DNA of 53,972 bases from an uncultured Myxococcales bacterium (GTDB lineage Bacteria; Myxococcota_A; Polyangia; Polyangiales; Polyangiaceae), in NCBI GenBank assembly GCA_937872925.1, contig CALMUT010000263.1:1-53972 (forward strand), in the 5' to 3' direction. Position numbers and translations under genes: made by a program. The notes below the pieces were generated by a model. It was not told the DNA's origin. It did not search any database and saw only the letters and a program-made list of their open reading frames with translations. Shown one piece after another: positions 33,309 through 41,990 of the stretch; position 1 is the first letter of the stretch, and each line of letters begins with the position of its first letter.

Positions 33309-35223
33309 TGACCAGCGCGGGGCGCTCCGGGGGCTCTTCGACCGACGGGCCCAAAATCTCCAGTAGCTGGCTCTGCTCCAGGGTCTCTTCTTGCATCAAG
33401 GCAGCCACCAACCGCTCAAGAGCATCGCGGCGCTCCCGCACCAAACGCTTGGCGCCCTCCACGGCACGCCCTAGGAACTCCCGAGTCTCCTGCTCGATCA
33501 CATGCACCGTTGCGTCGCTAGTGCCGCCCTCTGTCGCCAGCACCTGGCCCAAAAACGGATGCTCAGTCTTATGCTCGTGATAAACCGGGCCGACGCGTTC
33601 GCTCATACCGAAGTGCGCAACCATCTTGAACGCGAGATCCGTGGCTTTCTGTAGGTCGTTTGCGGCACCGCTCGAGATGCCGTCAAGCACGACACTCTCC
33701 GCGGCGTAGCCTCCCATCAAGACGCGCAATCGACTCTCCAGCTCTTCCTGAGTCATGAGGTGCCGCTCACCAGCTGGCGTCTGTTGGGTGACACCGAGGG
33801 CCATACCGCGCGGAATGATGCTGACACGCTGCAATGCCTCGGCACCCGGGGAGAAATGCGCAACCACGGCATGGCCAGCCTCATGAACCGCGACGCGCTC
33901 TTTTTCTTTGGGGTCCAGCTTCGTCTCGCGCGGATCGCCCAGCACCACTTTGTCGAATGCACTACGGAAGTCTTGGGCGTCGATGGTCTGCGCCCCGCGC
34001 CGGGTGGCGGTGAGCGCGGCTTCGTTGACGAGGTTGGCCAAATCCGCACCGGAAAATCCGGGCGTGGTTTGGGCCATCTCTGCCAGGTTTGCGTCGGGCC
34101 CCAGGGGCTTGTCCCGGGTATGCACCCGCAAGATCGCTTCCCGCGCGGCCAATTCCGGGCGGTCGACGATCACGCGCCGGTCAAAGCGCCCGGGACGCAG
34201 CAGGGCCGAATCGAGCACATCCGGGCGGTTGGTTGCCGCCAGCACAATGGTCAGGTCGTTTCGCGAAAACCCGTCCATTTCGGAAAGCAGCTGGTTCAGA
34301 GTCTGCTCGCGCTCGTCATGACCACCGCCGAGCCCCGCTCCCCGCGAACGCCCCACGGCGTCTATCTCGTCGATGAAGACGATGGCTGGCGCGACCTTCT
34401 TGGCCTCTTCGAACAGCTCCCGCACTCGCGACGCGCCGACGCCCACAAATAGCTCGATGAACTCCGAACCATTGATCGAGAAGAACGGCACTCCGGCTTC
34501 CCCCGCGACGGCGCGTGCGAGCAACGTCTTGCCCGTGCCGGGGGGCCCGACCAGCAAGACGCCACGCGGGACTTTGCCACCCAGGCGACGGAAGCGCTCT
34601 GGCTCTTTGAGAAAGTCGACGATTTCTCGCAAGTCCTGCTTGGCGGGGCCGAGGCCTGCGACGTTTTCGAAGGTCACTTTGACCTCGCCTTCTTGCACGA
34701 AGCGTCGCGAACGGCCCTTGAGCATTCCGCCGAAGGGATTGCCGCCCCCCATCATTTTCTGGGCGCGGCGCGAAAGCCAGATCCACACGCCTATGATCAA
34801 CACCCACGGCAGGATGCTCAGCAAGAGCTGCAGCGCCATGGGTTGCTCTTCGCTGCGTACGTCGACCTTTACACTCTTGCCGCGGAGCAGCGGCATGAGC
34901 TCACGGTCTTCGATGACGGGCAGCGAGGTTTGGAACTTCTTGACGCGGACGCCATCGACGGATTGCTCGCTCTTGAGCACGCCAGTCACCCGGGTGCCTT
35001 GGAGGGTGACGCTCTCAAGTTGGTCCTGCTCCACCATCTTGTAAAAGGCGGAGTATGAAACTGGCGGCTTTTCGTCTTTTTGACCCGCGAAGTACTGCCA
35101 GCCCCAGAACGACGCCAGAAGCACCGTCAGGGTCAGCCAACCCCGCCAAGACGGGCGCGGATCGGACTCTCCGGGCTCACCAGGCGGGCGCGATGTCGGG
35201 GGACGTGGAGCGGCGTGACCCAT
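33289..35223 (-). CDS. ftsH: ATP-dependent zinc metalloprotease FtsH
   Basis: 644 residues, membrane-anchored AAA+ protease that extracts and degrades membrane and unstable cytosolic proteins. TM1 is at about 29-46 and TM2 at 130-150, with a periplasmic domain between them. AAA domain: Walker A GPPGTGKT (226-233), pore loop FVGVG (259-263), Walker [12 protein letters not shown] (281-291) and second region of homology [19 protein letters not shown]. Zinc site HEAGH (447-451). The N-terminus is Pro-rich and about 25 residues longer than in E. coli FtsH. It is followed by an overlapping usp gene and diverges from a hybrid histidine kinase. Confidence 0.96.
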   Translation of the reverse strand: MGHAAPRPPTSRPPGEPGESDPRPSWRGWLTLTVLLASFWGWQYFAGQKDEKPPVSYSAFYKMVEQDQLESVTLQGTRVTGVLKSEQSVDGVRVKKFQTSLPVIEDRELMPLLRGKSVKVDVRSEEQPMALQLLLSILPWVLIIGVWIWLSRRAQKMMGGGNPFGGMLKGRSRRFVQEGEVKVTFENVAGLGPAKQDLREIVDFLKEPERFRRLGGKVPRGVLLVGPPGTGKTLLARAVAGEAGVPFFSINGSEFIELFVGVGASRVRELFEEAKKVAPAIVFIDEIDAVGRSRGAGLGGGHDEREQTLNQLLSEMDGFSRNDLTIVLAATNRPDVLDSALLRPGRFDRRVIVDRPELAAREAILRVHTRDKPLGPDANLAEMAQTTPGFSGADLANLVNEAALTATRRGAQTIDAQDFRSAFDKVVLGDPRETKLDPKEKERVAVHEAGHAVVAHFSPGAEALQRVSIIPRGMALGVTQQTPAGERHLMTQEELESRLRVLMGGYAAESVVLDGISSGAANDLQKATDLAFKMVAHFGMSERVGPVYHEHKTEHPFLGQVLATEGGTSDATVHVIEQETREFLGRAVEGAKRLVRERRDALERLVAALMQEETLEQSQLLEILGPSVEEPPERPALVSGGAGG

Positions 35224-35338
35224 GTACAGCGCAACTTAGCGACGGCAAGGCGTGTTGTCGACGGCAAGCACGTCGAGGCGGCATGCGATTTGAGCCACCC
35301 AATCGCGACCAGATCGCCTAGATTGCAGCGATCTGCCC

Positions 35339-36955
35339 ATGAACGCTTGCTCCGAGGAGCCGTCCGCCAGTGAGCAACTGGAACGCGAACGCGAACTCAC
35401 GCGCCACATTTTGGAGGCCATGCCTGGCGGCATCGTGCACGTTGCGGCGGATGGCGCGATCCTGCGCGCCAACGCCGAGGCACTACGCGTGCTGGGTCTG
35501 CGCCTGGACGATCTGACCCAGCGCTACACGACAGACTTCGCAGTGGAGACGCTGAACGAAGACGGCAGCCCGTGCCCCGTTGAAGACTATCCAGTCAGCC
35601 GAGCGCTCGCAACCGGCACCCCCCAACCGGCGCGAGTGATTGGAGTGCGCCGCCCCGACGGCAGCGTCGCGTGGGCGGTCTTCCGCGCGGTCCCGGTGCT
35701 CGATCCGAGTACCAACAAGGCGACCAGCGCCGTCGTCACGTTCATCGACATCACGGACCGGCGCGACGCTGAAACGGCCGAAGCTGAAGTCGCCCGGCTT
35801 CGGACTCAGATCGCACACGCGCAAAAGATCGAGAGCCTAGGCCTGCTGGCAGGCGGCGTCGCCCACGACTTCAACAATCTGCTAGCCGCGATCGCGGGAA
35901 ACGCCAGCTTGGCGAAGATCCAACTCGCCTCGGGATCTGAAGCGGCGCAATGTGTCGACGCGATCGAAACCGCGACGCGTCGCGCGGCGGACCTCACCGG
36001 GCAAATGTTGACCTACGCGGGCCGCGGCTCCGTGCGCATCGGGCCGGTCGATCTGACCCGACTGGTCGCGGACATTTCGGAACTACTGGCGACCATTGTC
36101 TCGAAACGCGCCACCCTCAAAGTCGAGTTTGCCGAGGATCTGCCAGCCATCGAGGGCGACGTTTCTCAGGTTCGACAGGTCGCCATGAACCTGATCATGA
36201 ATGCTTCGGACGCACTCGGGGAAGGCCCGGGAGTCATTACCGTGCGTGGCCGCGTCATCGAGATGTCGCGGGATGCCCTCGCCGCCACCTACGTCAATGA
36301 CAACCTCGCCGAGGGCAACTACGTTTGCTTGGAGGTCGAAGACACCGGTCAAGGCATGTCCGCGGAGACTGCGGCGCGCGTTTTCGATCCCTTCTTCAGC
36401 ACCAAGACCACGGGGCGCGGTCTTGGCCTAGCGGCGACTCTGGGGATCGTTCGCGCTCACCGGGGCGCCATCGAGCTTTTCTCCGAACCCGGGCGCGGCA
36501 CGCGCTTCTGCGTCTACTTTCCGATCTCGTCGCGCCTGCAACCGGCTTCTGAGCCGCCAGCGTCGGTGGAGCCGGGCTTGCGCGGTGAGACGGTACTGGT
36601 AGTGGACGACGAGCCAGCGGTGCTACAGGTGGCCTGTAGTTTGTTGCGCGAATTCGGCTACGACGTCATTGCCGCAAACTCCGGGCATGATGGCGTCGCG
36701 CAGTACCAAAAGCACGCGGCGCAGATCGACGCAGTGGTCCTGGACATGACCATGCCGGACCTATCCGGCGGCGAAGTGCTGGACGAGTTGCGGCGGCATG
36801 ATCCTCTAGTACGCGTGGTGCTGTGCAGCGGGTACACCGAAGAGGATATCGCCTCGCGCATCGAGACCGCGCAGGTGTCGGCGTTCCTACAGAAGCCCTA
36901 TTCCGCCGCTGCGTTGGTCTCGGCTATCGAGCGGGCGCTAAAGCGCGATCGGTAG
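35339..36955 (+). CDS. Hybrid sensor histidine kinase (PAS-HisKA-HATPase-REC)
   Basis: 538 residues, no membrane segment, so a cytoplasmic sensor. PAS domain about 18-140 (GIVHVAADGAILRANAEALR, VVTFIDITDRR). The kinase core has the H-box GGVAHDFNNLLAAIAG with His176 (the HDFNN subtype, common in hybrid kinases), N-box VAMNLIMNASDAL, G1 VEDTGQGM and G2 TTGRGLGLA. The C-terminal receiver has VLVVDDEPAVL, phospho-acceptor Asp469 (VVLDMTMPDLSG) and a lysine in LQKPYSA. No response regulator with an output domain is adjacent; the PAS ligand and downstream target are unknown. Confidence 0.93.
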   Translation: MNACSEEPSASEQLERERELTRHILEAMPGGIVHVAADGAILRANAEALRVLGLRLDDLTQRYTTDFAVETLNEDGSPCPVEDYPVSRALATGTPQPARVIGVRRPDGSVAWAVFRAVPVLDPSTNKATSAVVTFIDITDRRDAETAEAEVARLRTQIAHAQKIESLGLLAGGVAHDFNNLLAAIAGNASLAKIQLASGSEAAQCVDAIETATRRAADLTGQMLTYAGRGSVRIGPVDLTRLVADISELLATIVSKRATLKVEFAEDLPAIEGDVSQVRQVAMNLIMNASDALGEGPGVITVRGRVIEMSRDALAATYVNDNLAEGNYVCLEVEDTGQGMSAETAARVFDPFFSTKTTGRGLGLAATLGIVRAHRGAIELFSEPGRGTRFCVYFPISSRLQPASEPPASVEPGLRGETVLVVDDEPAVLQVACSLLREFGYDVIAANSGHDGVAQYQKHAAQIDAVVLDMTMPDLSGGEVLDELRRHDPLVRVVLCSGYTEEDIASRIETAQVSAFLQKPYSAAALVSAIERALKRDR

Positions 36956-36967
36956 CCTCTGGACGCA

Positions 36968-37525
36968 CTAGCCCGAACCGGCGTCGGCAGGTCCGCCGCC
37001 CGTTCCGCTACTGCCACCGGTGCTACCGCCGCCAGTGCCGCCGGTACCGCCGCCAGTGCCGCCGCTCCCGCCACCGGTGCCACCCGTGCCACCGCCTGTA
37101 CCGCCCGTGCCGCCGCCGGTGCCCCCTGCAGCCGCATCTGCCGGCGCGTCGACCGCTGCGTCGGCCGCGCCTCCGGTGCCCCCCGTATTGCCACCGCTGC
37201 CACCGGTGCTGCCCCCGCCCGTGCCGCCAGTGTTGCCGCCGCCCGTGCCGTAGCCTCCATTGCCGCATTCGGCCGTATAGCCGTCGGGGCACACTTTGCC
37301 GCCGCTGCAGATCGCAGATTCGACTGCACCTTGATCGTTGCAACAGACAACGCCGGGGCAGCCGTTGATGCCCGCGACGTTGCCGAAGCCGCCAAAGTTC
37401 AGGTCGCCACCGCTACCGTTTGCGCCGCCTTGTCCCTCTCCACCGATCTCGCCCGCACCACACGCGAGCAACAGTCCAGCAACCGCCCAGTAGCTTCTCT
37501 TCAACCCGCTGTGAGTGCGACGCAT
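36968..37525 (-). CDS. Gly/Thr-repeat lipoprotein
   Basis: 185 residues from ATG 37525. A basic n-region and lipobox LLLACG give an N-terminal lipid anchor. A short Cys-containing segment (NGCPGVVCCNDQG, SGGKVCPDGYTAECG) is the only part likely to fold. The rest is GGTGGG/GGSGG repeats interrupted by AADAAVDAPADAAAG, ending in GGGPADAGSG, much like the tail of the lipoprotein at 24468. No function can be assigned. It converges with the histidine kinase (12-bp gap). Confidence 0.65.
   Translation of the reverse strand: MRRTHSGLKRSYWAVAGLLLACGAGEIGGEGQGGANGSGGDLNFGGFGNVAGINGCPGVVCCNDQGAVESAICSGGKVCPDGYTAECGNGGYGTGGGNTGGTGGGSTGGSGGNTGGTGGAADAAVDAPADAAAGGTGGGTGGTGGGTGGTGGGSGGTGGGTGGTGGGSTGGSSGTGGGPADAGSG
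36985..37250 (-). repeat. Coding tandem repeat, GGTGGG tail
   Basis: Plus-strand units such as CCGCCAGTGCCGCCGGTACC repeat imperfectly and encode the Gly/Thr tail of the small lipoprotein. Same style as the repeat at 24480-24710. Confidence 0.7.
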
Positions 37526-37652
37526 TGGGGCGCAGCTTAACGCGAAATCCCCGCGAGGGCGATGTGTAGTGCGCACGGGCGCGCTGGCCCCAGGCGACCT
37601 GCACGCTCTGAACGCCAGGATTTGAAGGCAGATCGGCGGCCATCAGGCCTTG

Positions 37653-37997
37653 TCAGCGACCGCGTTCTCTGCGTTCCGAAAGCGGGGCAGCTCCGACGAC
37701 CCATTCCAATTCCGGCACGGCCTCGTCGAACTCAATCGCCATGCGATGGGGCCACAGCCCATGGGGATCGTCGTCGTTCGGCTCGACCCGCACCACGCGA
37801 CCAGTAACGCGTTTCGGGACGTCTTCGTCGGGCAACTTGATGGCGACTTCGATCGGCGCGCCTTCGTCGAGGGTGCTTGCGGTCAGCATCAGCGCGCCGG
37901 TACTACTGGCGTCGTGAGTGATGGCAATGCCCTCGCGCAACGCATCTACTTTTACAGGCAGCCACACTTCGAAGCGTGAATTGGTCCGGCGCGTCAT
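37653..37997 (-). CDS. PilZ domain protein (predicted c-di-GMP receptor)
   Basis: 114 residues, a stand-alone PilZ domain. Both c-di-GMP contact motifs are present: RRTNSR (3-8; R-x3-R type) and D29-x-S-x-x-G34 (DASSTG). Beta-strands follow (IEVAIKLPDED, RVTGRVVRVEPN) and the end HRMAIEFDEAVPELE fits the family. ATG 37997 is chosen because it places the RxxxR motif at the very N-terminus, as in single-domain PilZ proteins. It diverges from a second PilZ gene across a 233-bp region with two inverted repeats. Confidence 0.87.
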   Translation of the reverse strand: MTRRTNSRFEVWLPVKVDALREGIAITHDASSTGALMLTASTLDEGAPIEVAIKLPDEDVPKRVTGRVVRVEPNDDDPHGLWPHRMAIEFDEAVPELEWVVGAAPLSERRERGR

Positions 37998-38049
37998 GAC
38001 GTTCGAGGATAGTCCGCTACGCCGGGCGTGCCGGAAAATTACGTGTAAG

Positions 38050-38065
38050 GCATGCACGTACATGC
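38050..38065. promoter_or_regulatory. Near-palindrome between divergent PilZ genes
   Basis: GCATGCACGTACATGC is a 16-bp palindrome with one mismatched pair, centred on ACGT. It lies 53 bp upstream of the minus-strand PilZ start, a plausible operator position. Confidence 0.4.
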
Positions 38066-38148
38066 GCGTTTTTCTTGTACCGACCGGCCACATGGCCTGA
38101 CGCCGCCTCACGACCGTCGCGGCACCCGTGACCGAATGGTCTCGCTGA

Positions 38149-38167
38149 CTGTGAAATCTTTTCACAG
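38149..38167. promoter_or_regulatory. Perfect 8-bp inverted repeat CTGTGAAA/TTTCACAG
   Basis: CTGTGAAA - TCT - TTTCACAG, about 64 bp upstream of the plus-strand PilZ start. The TGTGA/TCACA half-sites resemble a CRP/FNR-type site, but the 3-bp spacing is shorter than the 6 bp of a standard CRP site. Confidence 0.45.
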
Positions 38168-38230
38168 CTAGGAAGCAACTAGGAATGCATAGGACGCCGA
38201 AAACGTTGGAATGGCGGCCTGGTACGTAAA

Positions 38231-38623
38231 GTGAATAAGAAAATGCACATGGAAGATGGCGATTCCAAGTCTGACGGAAAAAAGTCGACGGAGCGCCGTG
38301 CCCATCGCCGTGCCCCGTTGCCGCAACCGGTGATGGTAGACGCCGCCGCGCTGTCGCAACCGGCACCCGCGCATGACGTCTCCCGCGGCGGACTCTCCTT
38401 GCGCGCCGACCTCGGAGTCGACCTCGGCAGCATTGTAGAAGTCTACTTCGAGCTACCCATCGGCTACGCCGTGGAGGCCCGAGCAGAGGTTGTGCGCCGC
38501 GCGGAAGGCGTCACGGGTCTCAAATTCGTTGCCCTCACCCGCGAGGACGAAGTTGCCCTGCGCTCCTACTGCCGCATCAGCGGACTGCATCGCTTGGACT
38601 TCGAAGACGCCACACCGACCTGA
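38231..38623 (+). CDS. PilZ domain protein (predicted c-di-GMP receptor)
   Basis: 130 residues. GTG 38231 or ATG 38243 are both possible starts; the first 20 residues are charged and probably disordered. The PilZ motifs are RRAHRR (22-27) and D49-x-S-x-x-G54 (DVSRGG), followed by strands IVEVYFELPIG, EARAEVVRR and VTGLKFVALTRED. It is not closely similar to the divergent PilZ neighbour outside these motifs. Its last codons are part of a 29-bp sequence that is duplicated just downstream. Confidence 0.87.
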   Translation: MNKKMHMEDGDSKSDGKKSTERRAHRRAPLPQPVMVDAAALSQPAPAHDVSRGGLSLRADLGVDLGSIVEVYFELPIGYAVEARAEVVRRAEGVTGLKFVALTREDEVALRSYCRISGLHRLDFEDATPT

Positions 38624-38682
38624 GCGCAGCGGCCCAGCAACGCGGTCAGAGCAGCCACACCGAGCTGAGCGCAGCGGCCCAG
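38609..38682 (+). repeat. 29-bp direct duplication across the PilZ stop codon
   Basis: Bases 38609-38637 recur at 38654-38682 with one difference in 29. The first copy contains the PilZ stop codon (TGA at 38621-38623); the second is intergenic. A local duplication, with no mobile-element features. Confidence 0.6.
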
Positions 38683-38844
38683 TGGGTGCTCAGCGCCAAC
38701 GAACTGCTCGGCAGCGCCGGCAGCGCCGCCGAGCATGACGCCCTCGAGCTTGGCTCATCCTGCGCAATCGAGACGGTGCCGCATCGCCCCAGCGCTTGAC
38801 CGTTCCCGCGCTTCGGACCAGAGTCCCGCGCGCACCATTTTCGG

Positions 38845-38919
38845 CCCCCGTAGCTCAGTGGATAGAGCAGTGGTTTCCTAAACCATTGGTCGCAAGTTCG
38901 ACTCTTGCCGGGGGCGCCA
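38845..38919 (+). tRNA. tRNA-Arg (anticodon CCU)
   Basis: Full cloverleaf: acceptor stem GCCCCCG (38845-38851) with CGGGGGC (38909-38915), discriminator G and an encoded CCA (38917-38919). The D-arm reads GCTCAGTGGATAGAGC, the anticodon stem GTGGT/ACCAT with loop TTCCTAA places CCT at positions 34-36, and the T-arm has GTTCGAC. It decodes AGG. The convergent DUF1028 gene stops 2 bp beyond its 3' end. Confidence 0.95.
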
Positions 38920-38921
38920 AG

Positions 38922-39872
38922 CTACGACGTAGCATCGTGATCTCCCGCTGCCGCGTCGCCCTCCTCGAGGCTCTGCCGCAGACGCCACGCAGCGATGCAG
39001 CCGACGAAGACAAGCAGGAGCCCGCCCGCGGGCGTCGACTTGCCGCTGGCAAGCGCGCATGCGCCGGACTCGGGAGTCGTGTCGCGCGTCGTGGGCGGCG
39101 TGTTGTCCGGGGGACATGGGTTTTCGATGCGCCAGGCGTCGAATTGCGCGCGGAGTTCGAGCACCGGGTCGGCGCTCGGCGGACTACCGATGCTCTCGGC
39201 GGCGAGACGCAAATAGCTACCGACAGCCGTGTGCGCGGGATCCACCTGCAAGGTCGCGCTCTGCGCGGGGAAGCCGGAGTCAACGCAGCGTGAGTCCCCT
39301 GCGCCCTCCGCGCCAACGGCCGCGAGCGCGAGCATCAGGCGCGCTGGCAAGTCGCATGCTTCCCTGGAAACGAACCCCGTCTGGGCTTGCTCCAGAACGA
39401 TCGGGCCCGTCAGCACGTTGCCCTGAACAGAAAAGGCGAAGTGCTGGTACGTAAACGTGGCGTGCTCTGCGTGCGCAATCGCCTTGGGGCCGGTGAATCC
39501 CGCAACGCGACCCGCCACGTCGAGCACTGCGTATTGCCGAAGCTCGAAGTTCGCGTCGTAGGCCGGGTCCGTTAGCGCAGACACGATCCCTGCGGGAGCC
39601 TGCCCTAGGGACAAAAGCGCCAGCCCATCGGGATGCGCCTCGTCCTTCAAATAGGACTGCGTCATCAGCGCGCCTCGTCCGGGTGACGCGCCATACACGC
39701 GGCTGAGCGTGGCCAGGGGCACGCAGGACGCGACCGCACCGCCCACCGCGCCCGTACGCGTATCGACGGCAACAATGGAATAGGTCGCCTGCGCCGTCGT
39801 CGGGAATGCTGAGAGCGAAGCAAAGGCAGCGCTCGCAAGCACCTTCACCGCCAAGATTGCACGAGGGCGCAT
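38922..39872 (-). CDS. Exported DUF1028 protein with C-terminal membrane tail
   Basis: 316 residues from ATG 39872, with a signal peptide ending PTTAQA. The mature start ATYSIVAVDTRTGAVGGAVAS and VYGASPGRGALMTQSYLKD identify DUF1028, an Ntn-hydrolase-like family of uncertain activity. Also visible are LDVAGRVAGFTGPKAI and YQHFAFSVQGNVL. After about residue 250 a Pro/Thr/Cys-rich linker leads to a hydrophobic segment (AGGLLLVFVGCIAAW) and RLRQ, resembling a MYXO-CTERM-type sorting tail, although about 15 acidic residues follow it. Probably a cell-surface or outer-membrane-associated hydrolase. Confidence 0.85.
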   Translation of the reverse strand: MRPRAILAVKVLASAAFASLSAFPTTAQATYSIVAVDTRTGAVGGAVASCVPLATLSRVYGASPGRGALMTQSYLKDEAHPDGLALLSLGQAPAGIVSALTDPAYDANFELRQYAVLDVAGRVAGFTGPKAIAHAEHATFTYQHFAFSVQGNVLTGPIVLEQAQTGFVSREACDLPARLMLALAAVGAEGAGDSRCVDSGFPAQSATLQVDPAHTAVGSYLRLAAESIGSPPSADPVLELRAQFDAWRIENPCPPDNTPPTTRDTTPESGACALASGKSTPAGGLLLVFVGCIAAWRLRQSLEEGDAAAGDHDATS

Positions 39873-40006
39873 GACGCAGTGTGCCGTCAATTCGTCGGGC
39901 ATGTCGAGGCACCCCGGCGCGGGCGACCGCAGCTGGTACTCTTCCGGGAACCCCAACAAGGTCTCAGTGCGAGAGGCGCAGGGCGTTGGGGTGCAGCACC
40001 GACGCC

Positions 40007-40648
40007 ATGCATCTGAACACCGCACCCTATTTGGAACAGTCGGCGCGGTGGCCTGCGTCCGGGCGCCATATCTTGGCGCAGTACGACGACGAGGGCGTCG
40101 TCGTCTACCAGGCGTATCGGCCAAGCATTGGGCGCTACGCGGCAGAGCATGGTTACTTCGGCGGCGAGTGGAGCGCGTCCCGGATGACGTGGATCAAACC
40201 GAATTTCCTGTGGATGATGTTTCGCTCTGGCTGGGGGACCAAAGAGGGACAAGAAGTGACTTTGGCGGTGACGCTGCGACGCGCCGCCTTCGACCAGATC
40301 CTTGCTGCCGCGGTGGCGTCCAGCTACGACGCGGATCGCTACGCCACCCGGGCTGAGTGGCAGCTGGCGGTGAAGACCTCTGGGGTACGCCTGCAGTGGG
40401 ATCCGGATCACGCTCCCACGGGTCAAGCCGTGGAGCGACGCGCGGTGCAACTGGGTCTGCGCGCCGAGATGAGTGCGAAGTACGCGCGTGAGTGGATCTT
40501 GCGCATCGAAGACATCTCGGACTTCGTGGCAGAACAGCGACAAAACGCAACGCCTTCGGCATATGCACAACTGCGGCTGCCGGAAGAACATGTCTACCCC
40601 GCGGCGACGGCGGAGATCGCGCACGTCCTGGGCCTGAGCCCGCCCTGA
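40007..40648 (+). CDS. DUF4291 family protein
   Basis: 213 residues from ATG 40007. The family hallmarks are clear: RHILAQYDDEGVVVYQAYRP near the N-terminus, then RMTWIKPNFLWMMFRSGW and GTKEGQE, and VRLQWDPDHAPTG in the middle. No signal peptide, so cytoplasmic. The biochemical function of the family is unknown to me; the aromatic/basic RMTWIKPxFLWMM motif suggests a nucleotide or nucleic-acid binding pocket, which is speculation. It diverges from DUF1028 and is followed 33 bp later by a lipoprotein. Confidence 0.85.
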   Translation: MHLNTAPYLEQSARWPASGRHILAQYDDEGVVVYQAYRPSIGRYAAEHGYFGGEWSASRMTWIKPNFLWMMFRSGWGTKEGQEVTLAVTLRRAAFDQILAAAVASSYDADRYATRAEWQLAVKTSGVRLQWDPDHAPTGQAVERRAVQLGLRAEMSAKYAREWILRIEDISDFVAEQRQNATPSAYAQLRLPEEHVYPAATAEIAHVLGLSPP

Positions 40649-40681
40649 ACTTTTCCGCAGAGTGCGCTATCCTTGCTTCCA

Positions 40682-41989
40682 ATGCTGCGTCAGCTGAGTG
40701 GGATCGCCCTGGGTATCGGGGCTTGCGGCTGTGGCCTACTCGGTGGTGGTGGTAGCCAAGCGCCCAGTCCTCAGCTCGCCGGTGACCCCGCGCCGCTCGC
40801 ACGCTGCAAGGTCGCGGCCAGCGCGTCGAATCCCTTGGTTACCGAATGGCCGGCCTCAGAAAAGGCGCACCTCGAAAGCCTACTCGCGCGCAGTGCGGTC
40901 GCGGTAGAGTACTCGGGGTGCGAGCTCAAGCTGGTCGACGGGTGCCGTGTCTCCGGCAGCTACACCTTCCGACGCACCACGCTGGCCACGGACACCGTGG
41001 AAGTCTCCGACGCCGACGAACTCTGGGCCAAGCTGCCCATTGGCGCCGCAGCGCTGGAAGGCGAGCTCGAACGCAGCGGCCGCTTGGCAGTGCGCACCAC
41101 GGTCGCCGGCCAGCTCGCGCTGACGGAATTTGATCCGAAGGGACTGCCGAATCCCCCCGCCTGCGGCAGCGTGACCCACGTGATCAGCGCCATTAGCGTG
41201 GGTGCATTTAGCTTGCTCTCCGGCGGCGCGACCGCAGCCGCGGGCGGCGGCAGCGTGCTGGGCGTGGGCGCGGGAACCAAGAGCTCCCGACAGGAACAAG
41301 TCATGCGCACTGCCGGCGATCCAAAGCTATGTGCTGAAGCACCCGATGACGCCCCGCACCGTGACTGTGCCTCACCGATCCAGCTCTTCTTACAGCCCGT
41401 GGGCGGAGATCCGGGGCTGGCGACAAGCCCAGTAAGCCGTCCCCTGCCCGCAACAGCGGGAGTGGAGATCGCGTTCCCGGCGCCTGAAGACTCCGGCGAG
41501 CACTGGTCGTTGCACGACGCCGACGGGCAACGGCTGTGTGCCCTGCCCTGCACTCGCGTGGTGCCCAAAGCGAGCGGTTGGTATCTCGAAAACGAAAGCG
41601 GTGGCGACGTCTCGCGACTGGAACTCCCGCCGCGGCTGCAGCTCGAACCTGGCAGCCAGGCTCAGGCGCAATATCGCGGCGAGCGCGGGGAGCCATTTCT
41701 GTCGAAACTCACCTTTTATGGGCTGGGGATCCCAGCGGCCATCGTGGGCACGGCGACCCTCGTGCTCGGAATCGTAGCGGCCAACAGCGACGACCCCAGA
41801 GATTCGGACCGCACCGCGTTCTGGTTCGCAGGGACGGGGCTGTACTGGGGCGTCGCGGCGGCTTCGTTCTGGTGGTTCGCCTGGAGCCACGACGCGAGCT
41901 TGGAAGTGAACGCCCCGGGTACCCAGGCGAAGGCACCGACAGCCCCAACTCTGATGTTTGGCCCCGGAACTGTCAGCGGCACGTTCTGA
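40682..41989 (+). CDS. Unknown lipoprotein with two C-terminal membrane segments
   Basis: 435 residues from ATG 40682. Short signal with two candidate lipid cysteines (IGACGCG, Cys15 or Cys17). The N-terminal domain (about 30-150) has CELKLVDGCRVSGSYTFRRT; a Gly/Ala stretch follows (SLLSGGATAAAGGG). Residues about 265-335 resemble a PEGA-like small beta domain (HDADGQRLCALPC, VSRLELPPRLQLEPGSQ). Two hydrophobic segments are near the end (YGLGIPAAIVGTATLVLGIV and TGLYWGVAAASFWWFAW). I do not recognise the whole protein. It stops 1 bp before the convergent treZ stop. Confidence 0.68.
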   Translation: MLRQLSGIALGIGACGCGLLGGGGSQAPSPQLAGDPAPLARCKVAASASNPLVTEWPASEKAHLESLLARSAVAVEYSGCELKLVDGCRVSGSYTFRRTTLATDTVEVSDADELWAKLPIGAAALEGELERSGRLAVRTTVAGQLALTEFDPKGLPNPPACGSVTHVISAISVGAFSLLSGGATAAAGGGSVLGVGAGTKSSRQEQVMRTAGDPKLCAEAPDDAPHRDCASPIQLFLQPVGGDPGLATSPVSRPLPATAGVEIAFPAPEDSGEHWSLHDADGQRLCALPCTRVVPKASGWYLENESGGDVSRLELPPRLQLEPGSQAQAQYRGERGEPFLSKLTFYGLGIPAAIVGTATLVLGIVAANSDDPRDSDRTAFWFAGTGLYWGVAAASFWWFAWSHDASLEVNAPGTQAKAPTAPTLMFGPGTVSGTF

Positions 41990-41990
41990 G

